Source of the DNA: Chryseobacterium daecheongense
GTDB lineage: Bacteria; Bacteroidota; Bacteroidia; Flavobacteriales; Weeksellaceae
DNA: 64,000 bases
Assembly (NCBI GenBank): GCA_027920525.1
Contig: CP115858.1
Coordinates: 1,426,001 to 1,490,000, forward strand
Direction of reading: 5' to 3'
The notes under the pieces were generated by a model that was not told the origin of the DNA, did not search any database, and saw only the letters and a list, made by a program, of their open reading frames with translations. Positions within the stretch are counted from its first letter, which is position 1. Each line of letters starts with the position of its first letter. Of the stretch, positions 25,027 to 33,869 are shown piece by piece. Made by a program: the position numbers and the translations under genes.

Positions 25027-27450
25027 ATGGAATCAAAAATTTTTACCAGACTGCTTATTTTGGGTACGATGAATACAGCTGCATTCATGTTTTCCCAAAG
25101 TACAGAAAATGATACGATTGTAAAAAGTAAGGCCATTGATGAAGTGGTGATCACAGGAAATTCCAATCCTAAAGCTTCCATTAAAACCAGTACTTCTATA
25201 TCCACATTAAAAATGAAAGATATAGAAAATGCTGCCCCAAGAACAACTGCGGAAATTTTCCGTACTATTCCGGGGATCCGTTCGGAATCATCCGGTGGGG
25301 AAGGAAATTCCAATATTACGGTAAGAGGAGTTCCGGTTTCGGCAGGAGGTTCAAGATACCTTCTGATCCAGGAAGACGGTTTACCGGTGATGCAGTTTGG
25401 AGACATTGCTTTCGGAACGCAGGACCAGTTTACCCGATTTGATTCTTTTGTTTCCAGAGTAGAAGCCTTACGAGGAGGATCTGCCTCTGTTTTTGCCAGC
25501 AATTCTCCGGCAGGGATCATCAATTTTATTACAAAAACAGGAGAAAAAGAAGGCGGAAGCATTACGCAGCAGATTGGTCTTAATTATAAAAACTACAGAA
25601 CAGATTTCGATTACGGAACATCCATAGCAGAAAATACCTATATCGCAGTAGGAGGATTTTACAGGATATCGGACGGACCGAGAAAAACCGGATTTAATTC
25701 CAATAACGGCGGACAGTTCAGACTTTCTTTACTGAAAAAGTTTGATAAAGGAAGCTTCAGAATATATGCAAAGCTCCTGGACGACAGAACAGCCGCTTAT
25801 ATGCCGATGCCGGTAGGCGTTACAGGAACCGACGGAGATCCTAAATGGTCTTCCCTGCCGAATTACAATATTCTCACAGGTGCTTTACAAACCATCAATC
25901 TTCAGCACGACAGAACCTTAGGAAATGACGGAAATATTTTTAACAGTGATGTTTCGGATGGAATGCATTCCCTTTCAAAGGTGATCGGGGCAGAGTTTAA
26001 TTATGACCTTGGAGAAGGCTGGAAGCTGGAAGAAAAAATTCGTTATGCGGCCAACAGCGGACAGTTTATTGCCCCTTTTCCTGCCAGTGTAAGCAAAGGC
26101 AGTGATTTCTTTACTGCTGCTAATTTCACCAATTTCGGAAGTGCTGTGTATGCAGGGACGAATACTCCGGTAGATATGAATGCCAATTATATGAAGCTGG
26201 CCCTTTTTAATGTAAAGCTGAACAACTTCAATAACTTCGTGAATGACCTGAATATCAACAAGAAATGGAACAGATTAAAATTGAATGCAGGCTTATATAA
26301 ATCGACACAAAACATCAATATGTCCTGGATGTGGAACAATTACATTCAGGAAGTCAATGACAGCAATGCCCGGTTGGTAGATGTAAAAGATACGTCCGGA
26401 GCATTGATCACAGACCATGGTTTACTGAATTACGGAATGAAAGACTGGGGAAACCTGAAGAGGGATTACAATACCAAATATGATATCACCGCACCCCATG
26501 CCCAGATTGAAATCAATGCAACAGATCAGCTGACGATAGATGCCGGAGCAAGATACGATATCGGAAAAGTAACGGGAACTTTTTCAGGCGCCACCGTTAC
26601 CTATACCAGCCTTGATATGAATGGAAACGGCGTCATTGATATTCCTGAACAAATGGTGGGATCCAATGATAACATTAATGTTCCGGTCAACTACAGATAT
26701 GGCATTTTCGGATATTCGGTGGGGGCCAATTATGCGCTCAACAATAAAAATGCTGTATTTGCCAGGGTAAGCCAGGGTGGAAGCGCTTCTGCAGACAGAA
26801 TCCTGTTTTCAGGATATAATTATACCAATAATGACGATCCTGCACTGGATGCTGTAAAAGTAAATAAGGTTAACCAGATAGAAGCGGGATACAAACTGAG
26901 AGGAGCGGGATATTTCCTGAATACCACACTTTTCTACGCCGGAACAAAAGAAGCGAATTACGAAGCAACCACCCAGAGGAAAACAGAAAATAAATACCAG
27001 TCCCTGGGAGTAGAGCTGGATGGATATTACAGAATTACAAAAAGTTTTGAAGTAAAAGCAGGGCTTACTTATACCCACGCTGAGATCAAAAATGCACTTG
27101 ACCCTTCTATTATTGGGAACACGCCGAGAAGAACCCCTAAGCTGATGTATTCCGTAAACCCGAATTTCAATATGGGTAAAGTGAATGTCGGGTTTTATCT
27201 GATCGGAACCACAAAAGCATACACCCAGGATTCCAATAAGCTGGTAATGCCGGGATATGCTATTGTAAATCCTTACATTTCTTATCAGATTATGAAAAAC
27301 CTTTCAGTAAATGTGAATGCCAATAATATCTTTAACGCCATTGCAGTTACGGAGGCCGAAGAAGGATCCATCGCAGGCGGAAATGGAATTGTAAGAGCCA
27401 GAACACTTCCGGGAAGCAGCTACAGCGCAAGTGTGAAATTTGATTTTTAA
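25027..27450 (+). CDS. TonB-dependent receptor of the sugar operon
   Basis: This 807-residue protein has a signal peptide (to about residue 23), then a TonB box-like start (AIDEVVITGNSNPKASIKTS). The plug domain follows at about 45-170 (IPGIRSESSGGEGNSNITVR, VEALRGGSASVFASNSPAGI), then a 22-strand barrel ending SYSASVKFDF with terminal Phe. There is no SusC-type carboxypeptidase-like N-terminal domain and no SusD partner, so it is not a SusCD pair. It should bring the oligosaccharide, probably sucrose, across the outer membrane. It is the first gene of a four-gene plus-strand operon controlled by the divergent LacI regulator. Confidence 0.88.
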   Translation: MESKIFTRLLILGTMNTAAFMFSQSTENDTIVKSKAIDEVVITGNSNPKASIKTSTSISTLKMKDIENAAPRTTAEIFRTIPGIRSESSGGEGNSNITVRGVPVSAGGSRYLLIQEDGLPVMQFGDIAFGTQDQFTRFDSFVSRVEALRGGSASVFASNSPAGIINFITKTGEKEGGSITQQIGLNYKNYRTDFDYGTSIAENTYIAVGGFYRISDGPRKTGFNSNNGGQFRLSLLKKFDKGSFRIYAKLLDDRTAAYMPMPVGVTGTDGDPKWSSLPNYNILTGALQTINLQHDRTLGNDGNIFNSDVSDGMHSLSKVIGAEFNYDLGEGWKLEEKIRYAANSGQFIAPFPASVSKGSDFFTAANFTNFGSAVYAGTNTPVDMNANYMKLALFNVKLNNFNNFVNDLNINKKWNRLKLNAGLYKSTQNINMSWMWNNYIQEVNDSNARLVDVKDTSGALITDHGLLNYGMKDWGNLKRDYNTKYDITAPHAQIEINATDQLTIDAGARYDIGKVTGTFSGATVTYTSLDMNGNGVIDIPEQMVGSNDNINVPVNYRYGIFGYSVGANYALNNKNAVFARVSQGGSASADRILFSGYNYTNNDDPALDAVKVNKVNQIEAGYKLRGAGYFLNTTLFYAGTKEANYEATTQRKTENKYQSLGVELDGYYRITKSFEVKAGLTYTHAEIKNALDPSIIGNTPRRTPKLMYSVNPNFNMGKVNVGFYLIGTTKAYTQDSNKLVMPGYAIVNPYISYQIMKNLSVNVNANNIFNAIAVTEAEEGSIAGGNGIVRARTLPGSSYSASVKFDF

Positions 27451-27511
27451 TAGTTGGTTATGGACGGACTCTTTTTTTTAATCCGCTCTGTATTTAAAAA
27501 AAATAAAAAAT

Positions 27512-28633
27512 ATGTTTAAACAGGAAGCCATTGAGATCATCAGAAAAGCCATTACAAAAGAAGGCATTCTGGCCTCTGCACAGCAAAAAGATAATTATGC
27601 AAGAGTATGGTCAAGGGATTCTATGATGGCAGGATATGCCGGAATTTTAATCCATGATGAGCAGATCATTTCCGGGCTTAAAAGATCTATTCTCACCTTA
27701 GCCGAACATCAGGCAGAAAACGGGCAGATCCCTTCCAATGTGGTGAATGGCAAAGCGAGTTACGGAACACATGTAGGAAGAACGGATGCTACGGCATGGT
27801 GGATTGTTACGACCTGTGAATACCTTAAAACAACATCAGATGATGCGCTTAAAAGCAGCCTGAAAGAGAAGATATATCAGGCGCTTTCATGCCTTAAGAC
27901 CTGGGAATACAATCAGAGAGGTTTGGTCTACAGCCCCCTTGGAGGAAACTGGGCAGATGAATATGTGACATCAGGATATACGCTGTATGATAATGTTCTG
28001 AGATACTGGGCATTGAAAAACACCTCAGAAGTTTATAATGATCCCGAATTAAAAGCAGTATCGGAAAACACAAAAAATCTCATTCAGCAGAATTTTTATA
28101 AAAATGATTCCAATGTAACCAGGTATCATGAAACAGCCTACGCAAAAGCTTCAGCAAAACCCTACTTCTGGGCGTCACTGAATGCAAACGGATACGACGA
28201 ACGGTTTGATCTGGCCGGAAATGCACTGGCTCTACTTTTAGATTTTGAAATGGATATACAGGCTTTTTCAGAATTCCTAAAGGGTATCCGTGATGAGTTT
28301 AAGCACTGGATGCTTCCTGTCTTTTACCCGGTTATTTTTCCTGGAGATGACGATTGGCGTTTACTGGAAAACAACTACAGTTACAGCTTTAAAAACCAAC
28401 CCTACCATTTTCATAACGGAGGATCGTGGCCTATATTTTTAGGATGGCTGTGCCAGGGGCTTAAGAAAAAGGGAATCAGGGAAATTCCTGAAAAAATTAT
28501 GACGGAATACGAAACATTAATGCATGAAAAGGGTGAGCATTTCAGAGAATATTATTCAACAGACAAGCTCTTGCCACTGGGAACCGGGCAGCTTTGTTTT
28601 TCTGCATCCGGATATCTTTTCATGTCGCTGTAA
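27512..28633 (+). CDS. GH100-like neutral invertase / glycosidase
   Basis: This 373-residue protein has no signal peptide and so is cytoplasmic. It has an (alpha/alpha)6-barrel glycosidase pattern. Motifs recall GH100 alkaline/neutral invertases: YARVWSRDSMMAGY near 30, THVGRTDATAWWI near 88 with the probable acid Asp, and FHNGGSWPIFLGWLC near 302. It would split sucrose to glucose and fructose after import. A related amylo-1,6-glucosidase-type specificity cannot be ruled out. It sits between the TonB receptor and a P-loop kinase. Confidence 0.7.
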   Translation: MFKQEAIEIIRKAITKEGILASAQQKDNYARVWSRDSMMAGYAGILIHDEQIISGLKRSILTLAEHQAENGQIPSNVVNGKASYGTHVGRTDATAWWIVTTCEYLKTTSDDALKSSLKEKIYQALSCLKTWEYNQRGLVYSPLGGNWADEYVTSGYTLYDNVLRYWALKNTSEVYNDPELKAVSENTKNLIQQNFYKNDSNVTRYHETAYAKASAKPYFWASLNANGYDERFDLAGNALALLLDFEMDIQAFSEFLKGIRDEFKHWMLPVFYPVIFPGDDDWRLLENNYSYSFKNQPYHFHNGGSWPIFLGWLCQGLKKKGIREIPEKIMTEYETLMHEKGEHFREYYSTDKLLPLGTGQLCFSASGYLFMSL

Positions 28634-28677
28634 AGCATTGTTTCAAATAACCAAGATAGGTTCAAAAAATTAAAAAA

Positions 28678-29328
28678 ATGATTGGAGATATTATCGAACT
28701 GAAAGAAAAACATCTGGCCACCGCCAGAGAGATCACAGAAATACTGAAAAGACGTTTCACTTTACATAAAGACCAGAAAATAGCGATAGGAATTGCAGGA
28801 GAAAGCGGAAGCGGAAAGTCCGTAACAGCTTTTGCCGTTCAGAAGATCCTGGAACAGGAAAACCTGAAGAGCATCGTTCTGCAAATGGATGATTACTTTA
28901 AACTCCCCCCGAAAACAAATCACGAAAACCGTCTGAAATCTCTGGACAACGTAGGCATACATGAGGTTGATCTCAATACACTTTCTCAAAATATAAGGGA
29001 CTTTAAAAATGGAGATCCGGAAATAGAAAAACCTTTGGTGAACTACGGTGAGAACACTATAAGCAATGAAATAGTGGATACATCAGAATATAGTATTATT
29101 ATTGCAGAAGGCACTTACGTCCTTGAAATTGAAGCTTTTGATTTTAAAATTTTCATAGACAGGGATTATAAGGATACTTACAGAAACCGGATGAACCGTA
29201 ACCGGGATGAACAAAGTGATTTTATAGAAAAAGTATTGGAAATAGAACATCAGATTATCAGAAATTTTAAAAATAAAGCAGATCTTATTCTGGGGAAAAA
29301 CTATGAACTTTTAAATACCGGTTTATGA
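28678..29328 (+). CDS. Uridine kinase-like P-loop kinase of the sugar operon
   Basis: This 216-residue protein has a Walker A motif GIAGESGSGKS at about residues 38-48. Next come VLQMDDYF (substrate/Walker B-like Asp pair) and the NRMNRNRDEQSDF lid segment. This is the uridine kinase/phosphoribulokinase fold. In this operon (invertase upstream, transporter with a 4-base overlap downstream) a sugar substrate such as the released hexose is more likely than uridine. That is inference; the fold itself is clear. Confidence 0.75.
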   Translation: MIGDIIELKEKHLATAREITEILKRRFTLHKDQKIAIGIAGESGSGKSVTAFAVQKILEQENLKSIVLQMDDYFKLPPKTNHENRLKSLDNVGIHEVDLNTLSQNIRDFKNGDPEIEKPLVNYGENTISNEIVDTSEYSIIIAEGTYVLEIEAFDFKIFIDRDYKDTYRNRMNRNRDEQSDFIEKVLEIEHQIIRNFKNKADLILGKNYELLNTGL

Positions 29329-30731
29329 AAGCAAAAAGAATCATTCCCCATCTGAGCTTCTGGCAGATCTGGAACATGAATGTCGGATTTTTTGGTATTC
29401 AGTACAGTTTCGGACTTCAGCAGACGGCAGTAAATCCTATTTATTCCTTTTTAGGTGCCCATGCTGAGCAGCTTCCTATCCTGAATCTGGCCGGGCCCAT
29501 CACAGGGTTATTGATACAGCCTCTGATAGGAGCCATCAGCGATAAGACCTGGAGTCCTAGGTGGGGACGAAGAAAGCCATTCTTTTTGCTCGGTGCTCTA
29601 TTTTGCAGCATTGCTCTATTTTTATTCCCTTTCAGTTCTACCATCTGGATGGCAGCAGGTTTGTTATGGATCCTGGACGCGGCGAATAATACAGCTATGG
29701 AGCCTTACCGTGCTTTTATTGGTGATAAGCTCCCCGAAGACCAGCAGACATTCGGCTTTCAGATGCAGAGCCTGTTTGTAGGGGCGGGTATTACCCTGGC
29801 AAATCTTTCACTGTTTGTTTTTCAGAAATATCTCGCAGGAAATTCTACGAACGGCGGTATTCCGGTCTGGGTTTACTATTCGTTTTTCTTAGGTTCCTTC
29901 TGCTCCATTGCATCGGTAGTCTGGTCTGTGTATAAAACACCGGAGATTCCGCCCACCGAAGATGAGCTTAAGGACATAAAAAAAGCCAGAGAAAGCAGCA
30001 CGTTTTTTACTCCTTTTATAGAAATAATCATTGCCATCAGAGAAATGCCAAAAGTTCTCTGGCAACTGGCCCTGGTGTACCTTTTCCAGTGGTATGCCCT
30101 TTTTGTGTACTGGCAGTTTATCACGCCCATGCTGAAATGGTCACTGTACGGCGTTTCCGAAGCTGATGAAATGAAAGCCCATCATCTTCTGGAAAGCACT
30201 AAAAGCGGAATACCCATTGCAGCATCCGACCTGACTTGGGCAAAAAACATATTGCACCAGGTAGAAGTAGCAGTAGGACAAACGGGACTTATGAATGGCT
30301 CTTATAATATTGTGACCATGATTTCCGCATTGCTCCTGGTACCTTTTGCTAAAAAGTTCAGTTCAAAAAACACCTATATTTTCTGTCTATTCCTTACAGG
30401 ATTGGGAATAATGACGCTACCTTTTATCAGGAATGAATATGCTATTCTTATCCCAATGGTGGCTCTTGGAATTGGATGGGCTTCCATGATGGGCTTGCCC
30501 TACTCCATCGTTTCCCCTTCTATCCCGCACCGGAAAAGGGGAATCTACATGGGCGTTATCAATATGATGATCGTTATTCCCATGCTGATTCAGACCCTGT
30601 CTTTCGGGACTATTTTTAATTTCTTTCTGAACAGCAATCCTTCCTCAGCCATTATGGTCTCCGGAATATTATTTCTGACTGCCGGCGCATGTGTCTTTTT
30701 TATTAAACCTGATATTCCTAAAAGCGAATAA
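29325..30731 (+). CDS. MFS/GPH-type disaccharide transporter (SLC45-like)
   Basis: This 468-residue protein has 12 hydrophobic segments. The loop 2-3 motif SPRWGRRKPFFLLG near residue 80, together with NMNVGFFGIQYSFGLQQ in TM1, is typical of the sucrose/maltose-proton symporter (SLC45, SUT-like) branch. It would move the disaccharide from periplasm to cytoplasm for the invertase. Its ATG overlaps the kinase stop (ATGA). A hydrophilic insertion of about 35 residues lies around 275-310. A rho-independent terminator follows. Confidence 0.85.
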   Translation: MKAKRIIPHLSFWQIWNMNVGFFGIQYSFGLQQTAVNPIYSFLGAHAEQLPILNLAGPITGLLIQPLIGAISDKTWSPRWGRRKPFFLLGALFCSIALFLFPFSSTIWMAAGLLWILDAANNTAMEPYRAFIGDKLPEDQQTFGFQMQSLFVGAGITLANLSLFVFQKYLAGNSTNGGIPVWVYYSFFLGSFCSIASVVWSVYKTPEIPPTEDELKDIKKARESSTFFTPFIEIIIAIREMPKVLWQLALVYLFQWYALFVYWQFITPMLKWSLYGVSEADEMKAHHLLESTKSGIPIAASDLTWAKNILHQVEVAVGQTGLMNGSYNIVTMISALLLVPFAKKFSSKNTYIFCLFLTGLGIMTLPFIRNEYAILIPMVALGIGWASMMGLPYSIVSPSIPHRKRGIYMGVINMMIVIPMLIQTLSFGTIFNFFLNSNPSSAIMVSGILFLTAGACVFFIKPDIPKSE

Positions 30732-30770
30732 TACCGGATGATAAGAATTATTCTTTAATAAAACTTCAAT

Positions 30771-30802
30771 AAAAAAATCCCAACGAAAGCTGGGATTTTT
30801 TT
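30771..30802 (+). terminator. Rho-independent terminator of the sugar operon
   Basis: AAAAAAATCCCA and TGGGATTTTTTT form a 12-bp stem closing an 8-base loop. Confidence 0.85.
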
Positions 30803-30843
30803 AAGCCAAATAGCTACAATTCTACGATATTGCAGCATTTATA

Positions 30844-30963
30844 TTATTTTTTCACAAGCTCTACTCTACGGTTTTGCGCTTTCCCTTCTTCAGAACTATT
30901 ATCCCCTATAGCATTTAATACTGCTATAAGAAGTTCTTTTCCCATATCCAACAAGCTAACTGC
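30844..30963 (-). pseudogene. C-terminal remnant of an OmpA-family protein
   Basis: The minus strand encodes MGKELLIAVLNAIGDNSSEE and GKAQNRRVELVKK then a stop. The ending (EEGKAQNRRVELVKK) is the typical OmpA C-terminal helix that binds peptidoglycan. The rest of the domain is missing and a stop precedes the fragment, so it is a gene relic. The remainder of the 338-base gap (30732-31069) shows only the terminator and the upstream region of the next gene. Confidence 0.65.
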
Positions 30964-31069
30964 TCAAACATAGAGTTTATGTTTTGCTTGTTATTTCCAG
31001 GCTGGCGACATTCAATATTGCAACAAAGTTTCATTTTATAAAATTTTATCCTTACTTTTACCGCTTCTT

Positions 31070-31408
31070 ATGCAAAAAACATTGAAAATCTTATTTACCT
31101 TTTCTCTGTTACTGATCTTTCTTTCGAACGTCAGTGGAATAAGCATATGTCTTGAACATGCGAAACATGTAACAACCAAAATTGACAACAAAAAAGATTC
31201 TAAAAAGGAAAAAGCCCCTACAGTTTCCCAGGACGACTGCCAATGTGCACTCCATTTGCAGATGAATACAAGTCTTCTTCCGGAAATTCAGAATCTAAAT
31301 TTTGCCATAAACGATTCAAATGATAACGAAATACCTCAGCCAAAGGCCGTATCATACCGTTGTCTCCTTGATTTTTTCTCTTCCAGGGCTCCTCCCGTTC
31401 TCTCCTAA
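31070..31408 (+). CDS. Small secreted Cys/His-containing protein ahead of a TonB receptor
   Basis: This 112-residue protein has a signal peptide (MQKTLKILFTFSLLLIFLSN). The mature part has SICLEHAKHV, a Lys-rich stretch, then DDCQCALHLQMN, and ends FFSSRAPPVLS. Similar short Cys/His proteins ending in a RAPP-like motif precede TonB receptors and metal-resistance genes in flavobacteria, as I recall, which hints at metal binding. I do not assign a family. It stands 140 bases before the receptor and may share its promoter. Confidence 0.55.
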   Translation: MQKTLKILFTFSLLLIFLSNVSGISICLEHAKHVTTKIDNKKDSKKEKAPTVSQDDCQCALHLQMNTSLLPEIQNLNFAINDSNDNEIPQPKAVSYRCLLDFFSSRAPPVLS

Positions 31409-31550
31409 TTTCTAGTTTTTCAAACTAAACTCTTTTAGCTACAGATTTGTTATCTGCAGTAACTGTCTTTTTGGGATATTTTATTTTAAAAGTAGAATAA
31501 GATATTCTTTACTCACCAGGTATTTAATTATACCATTTTACTCTCTATTT

Positions 31551-33866
31551 ATGTCATTTAATGCTTATAATCCTGGAATCATACATTTTATTCCCACTAA
31601 AACTTTTCATTTAGCAGGCTTAGGTTGTATCATATTCTCAGGTGTGATCCATGCTCAGAAAATTAAAAAAGATTCAATTCCCGTCACTATTCAGACGGTA
31701 GAAATTACAGGGCGAAAATCCAAAGATTATATTTCCGATTATTCATTTGCGGCCACTAAGATTGCGATGAAAAACAAAGATCTTCCGCTCACGCTGAATA
31801 CGGTTACCAAAGAACTCATCAACGACAGGCAGGCGTTCAGACTGGGTGATGTCCTGAAAAATGTTGCAGGCGTTTCCAATGTAAGCTTTTACAATCAGTA
31901 CAGCATCCGGGGGATCAGCCAGAATGAAGAAGGCCAGATCATTAATGGAATGCGCACCAGGCAATATTATTTTCTTCAGCCGATGACCCCACATATCGAG
32001 CGTGTGGAGGTTTTTAAAGGTCCCGCAAGTATTACCATGTCCAGCGTAGACCCCGGAGGAACCATCAACATGGTAACTAAAAAACCTTTGGCAAATTCCC
32101 GTTACGAAGTAAGTTTGTCGGGAGGAAGCTTTGATACCTATCGCCTTTCCGCAGATGTAACCGGACCTTTGAATACCAGTAAAACGCTTTTATACCGTTT
32201 CAACGGTGCTCATCAGCATGCCAGATCGTTTCGTGATCATGTAAAAAATAACGGAATTTTAATAGCTCCCTCGATCTCCTTTATCCCTAATGATAGAACT
32301 TCGGTGAATGTAGAAATGATTTACAACGAAATGAACGGAAACCTCGACAGAGGACAGCCTATCTTTGGAGCAGTTGCCGGAAAAACCGATCTCAACAGTA
32401 CTCCTGTCAGTTTAAATCTGGGGGCTCCGGGTGACTATTTTAAAACAAAAGATCTTACTCTGATGGGAAGTCTTGCCCACCATTTCAATAAAAACATCAG
32501 CTTTAATGCTTCTTATATGAAGCAGTTCTGGAACGAAGACATCCATGAAACGAGGACTACAAATTCTTTTGTGCCGGATATCAGCAATAACCAGATTTCA
32601 AGCCTGGTGATGATGCAGTATATGGAAAGAATTCAACATTGGTCGGTGGATAATATTAATGCCTATTTTAATTTTACTTACAGAACAGGACCCCTTGAAC
32701 ATCAGACGTTAGTAGGATATGACAGCCATATCTGGGAGAAAAAAAGCGGCGGAAAACAAGATGCCGCAAGAGGTTTCATGATGAAGGATGGAACAGTAAG
32801 CTCATCTTATAATCCGGCCAATGCTGCTTTATATCAGACATCGGTTTATAATGGTATTATATTTCCCACCCCCAATGTGAGCCCATTCGACCTGACGCCC
32901 GGAGCGGCAAACCATCAGGGGAATAACTATACTGTTTTGAATATCATCAACCCGTTACCAACGGCTTTAACAACTACTCATGCAGCATATGTACAACATT
33001 TACTGACATGGAAAAAGTTTAAACTTCTGGCGGGACTCAGACAGGAATGGTTTCAGGACATTACCCAATATAAGAAAGCGGAAGAAAGTTCTTTCAGAAA
33101 TCAGAAGATGCTTTACCGGGTCGGCCTGACGTATAGCATCACAGAAAATACAAACATATACGCAACATATCTTACAGGGTATCAGCCACAATCCAATACG
33201 GTTACCCTGATGCCGCAAACAGCCAATTTTACAGGTGCAATTTCCGCCTCATTGTACAAACCCCTGCTTTCCGATCTGAAAGAATTCGGGGTCAAAACCA
33301 AGCTTTTTGGAAAAATTAATGCCACATTTTCCATCTATGAAATCAATCAGAAAAATATCCTGATGAACGCCAATAATCCTGCGGAGCCCGATCAACTGAT
33401 CCAGCGTGGCGCAGACAGAAGCCGTGGTTTTGAGGCTGAGTTTACGGGTCATATTCTTCCGCAATGGCACATTTATGCTGGTTACAGCTATATTGATGCA
33501 AAAGTTCTGGATGATTCTAATCCTGCTTTAATTGGTTTAGCTAAAGAAAATACATCAAAAAATTCCGTCAATATCTGGACGAGGTATAATTTTACCAACA
33601 TTCAGCCTTTAAAAGACTTCGGAATAGGTGCGGGAATGCTCTATCAAAGTAAAAAAATTCCCTGGTTTACCAGAAGTTTCGAGCTTCCCGCTTATGCTAC
33701 CGTGGATGTGGCAATTTATTATTCCGTACCGCAAACTAAGCTTCAGCTGGCTTTGAATGTGAACAATATTACCAATATAACGTATTGGGTAGGAGCTCAG
33801 AATTACCTGAGACTGTTCCCCGGTGCCCCAAGAAATTATCTATTTACAGCAACTTATAAATTTTAA
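31551..33866 (+). CDS. TonB-dependent siderophore-type receptor
   Basis: This 771-residue protein has an unusual long N-terminus before the signal core (GLGCIIFSGVIHAQ at about 23-36). The plug follows: LPLTLNTVTKELINDRQAFR, VLKNVAGVSNVSFYNQYSIR, VEVFKGPASITMSSVDPGGT. This is the siderophore receptor pattern (FhuA/FoxA-like). The barrel ends YLFTATYKF. It is followed 4 bases later by an ABC-2 type exporter set, an odd partner because uptake would normally need an importer. The ligand is unknown; iron chelate or another metallophore is likely. Confidence 0.85.
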   Translation: MSFNAYNPGIIHFIPTKTFHLAGLGCIIFSGVIHAQKIKKDSIPVTIQTVEITGRKSKDYISDYSFAATKIAMKNKDLPLTLNTVTKELINDRQAFRLGDVLKNVAGVSNVSFYNQYSIRGISQNEEGQIINGMRTRQYYFLQPMTPHIERVEVFKGPASITMSSVDPGGTINMVTKKPLANSRYEVSLSGGSFDTYRLSADVTGPLNTSKTLLYRFNGAHQHARSFRDHVKNNGILIAPSISFIPNDRTSVNVEMIYNEMNGNLDRGQPIFGAVAGKTDLNSTPVSLNLGAPGDYFKTKDLTLMGSLAHHFNKNISFNASYMKQFWNEDIHETRTTNSFVPDISNNQISSLVMMQYMERIQHWSVDNINAYFNFTYRTGPLEHQTLVGYDSHIWEKKSGGKQDAARGFMMKDGTVSSSYNPANAALYQTSVYNGIIFPTPNVSPFDLTPGAANHQGNNYTVLNIINPLPTALTTTHAAYVQHLLTWKKFKLLAGLRQEWFQDITQYKKAEESSFRNQKMLYRVGLTYSITENTNIYATYLTGYQPQSNTVTLMPQTANFTGAISASLYKPLLSDLKEFGVKTKLFGKINATFSIYEINQKNILMNANNPAEPDQLIQRGADRSRGFEAEFTGHILPQWHIYAGYSYIDAKVLDDSNPALIGLAKENTSKNSVNIWTRYNFTNIQPLKDFGIGAGMLYQSKKIPWFTRSFELPAYATVDVAIYYSVPQTKLQLALNVNNITNITYWVGAQNYLRLFPGAPRNYLFTATYKF

Positions 33867-33869
33867 ACC

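Noticed and set aside
24972..25562. 196-residue minus-strand frame
   Set aside because: Antisense to the TonB receptor, which has clear plug motifs.
25027..27450. SusC-type receptor
   Set aside because: No carboxypeptidase-like N-terminal domain and no SusD gene nearby.
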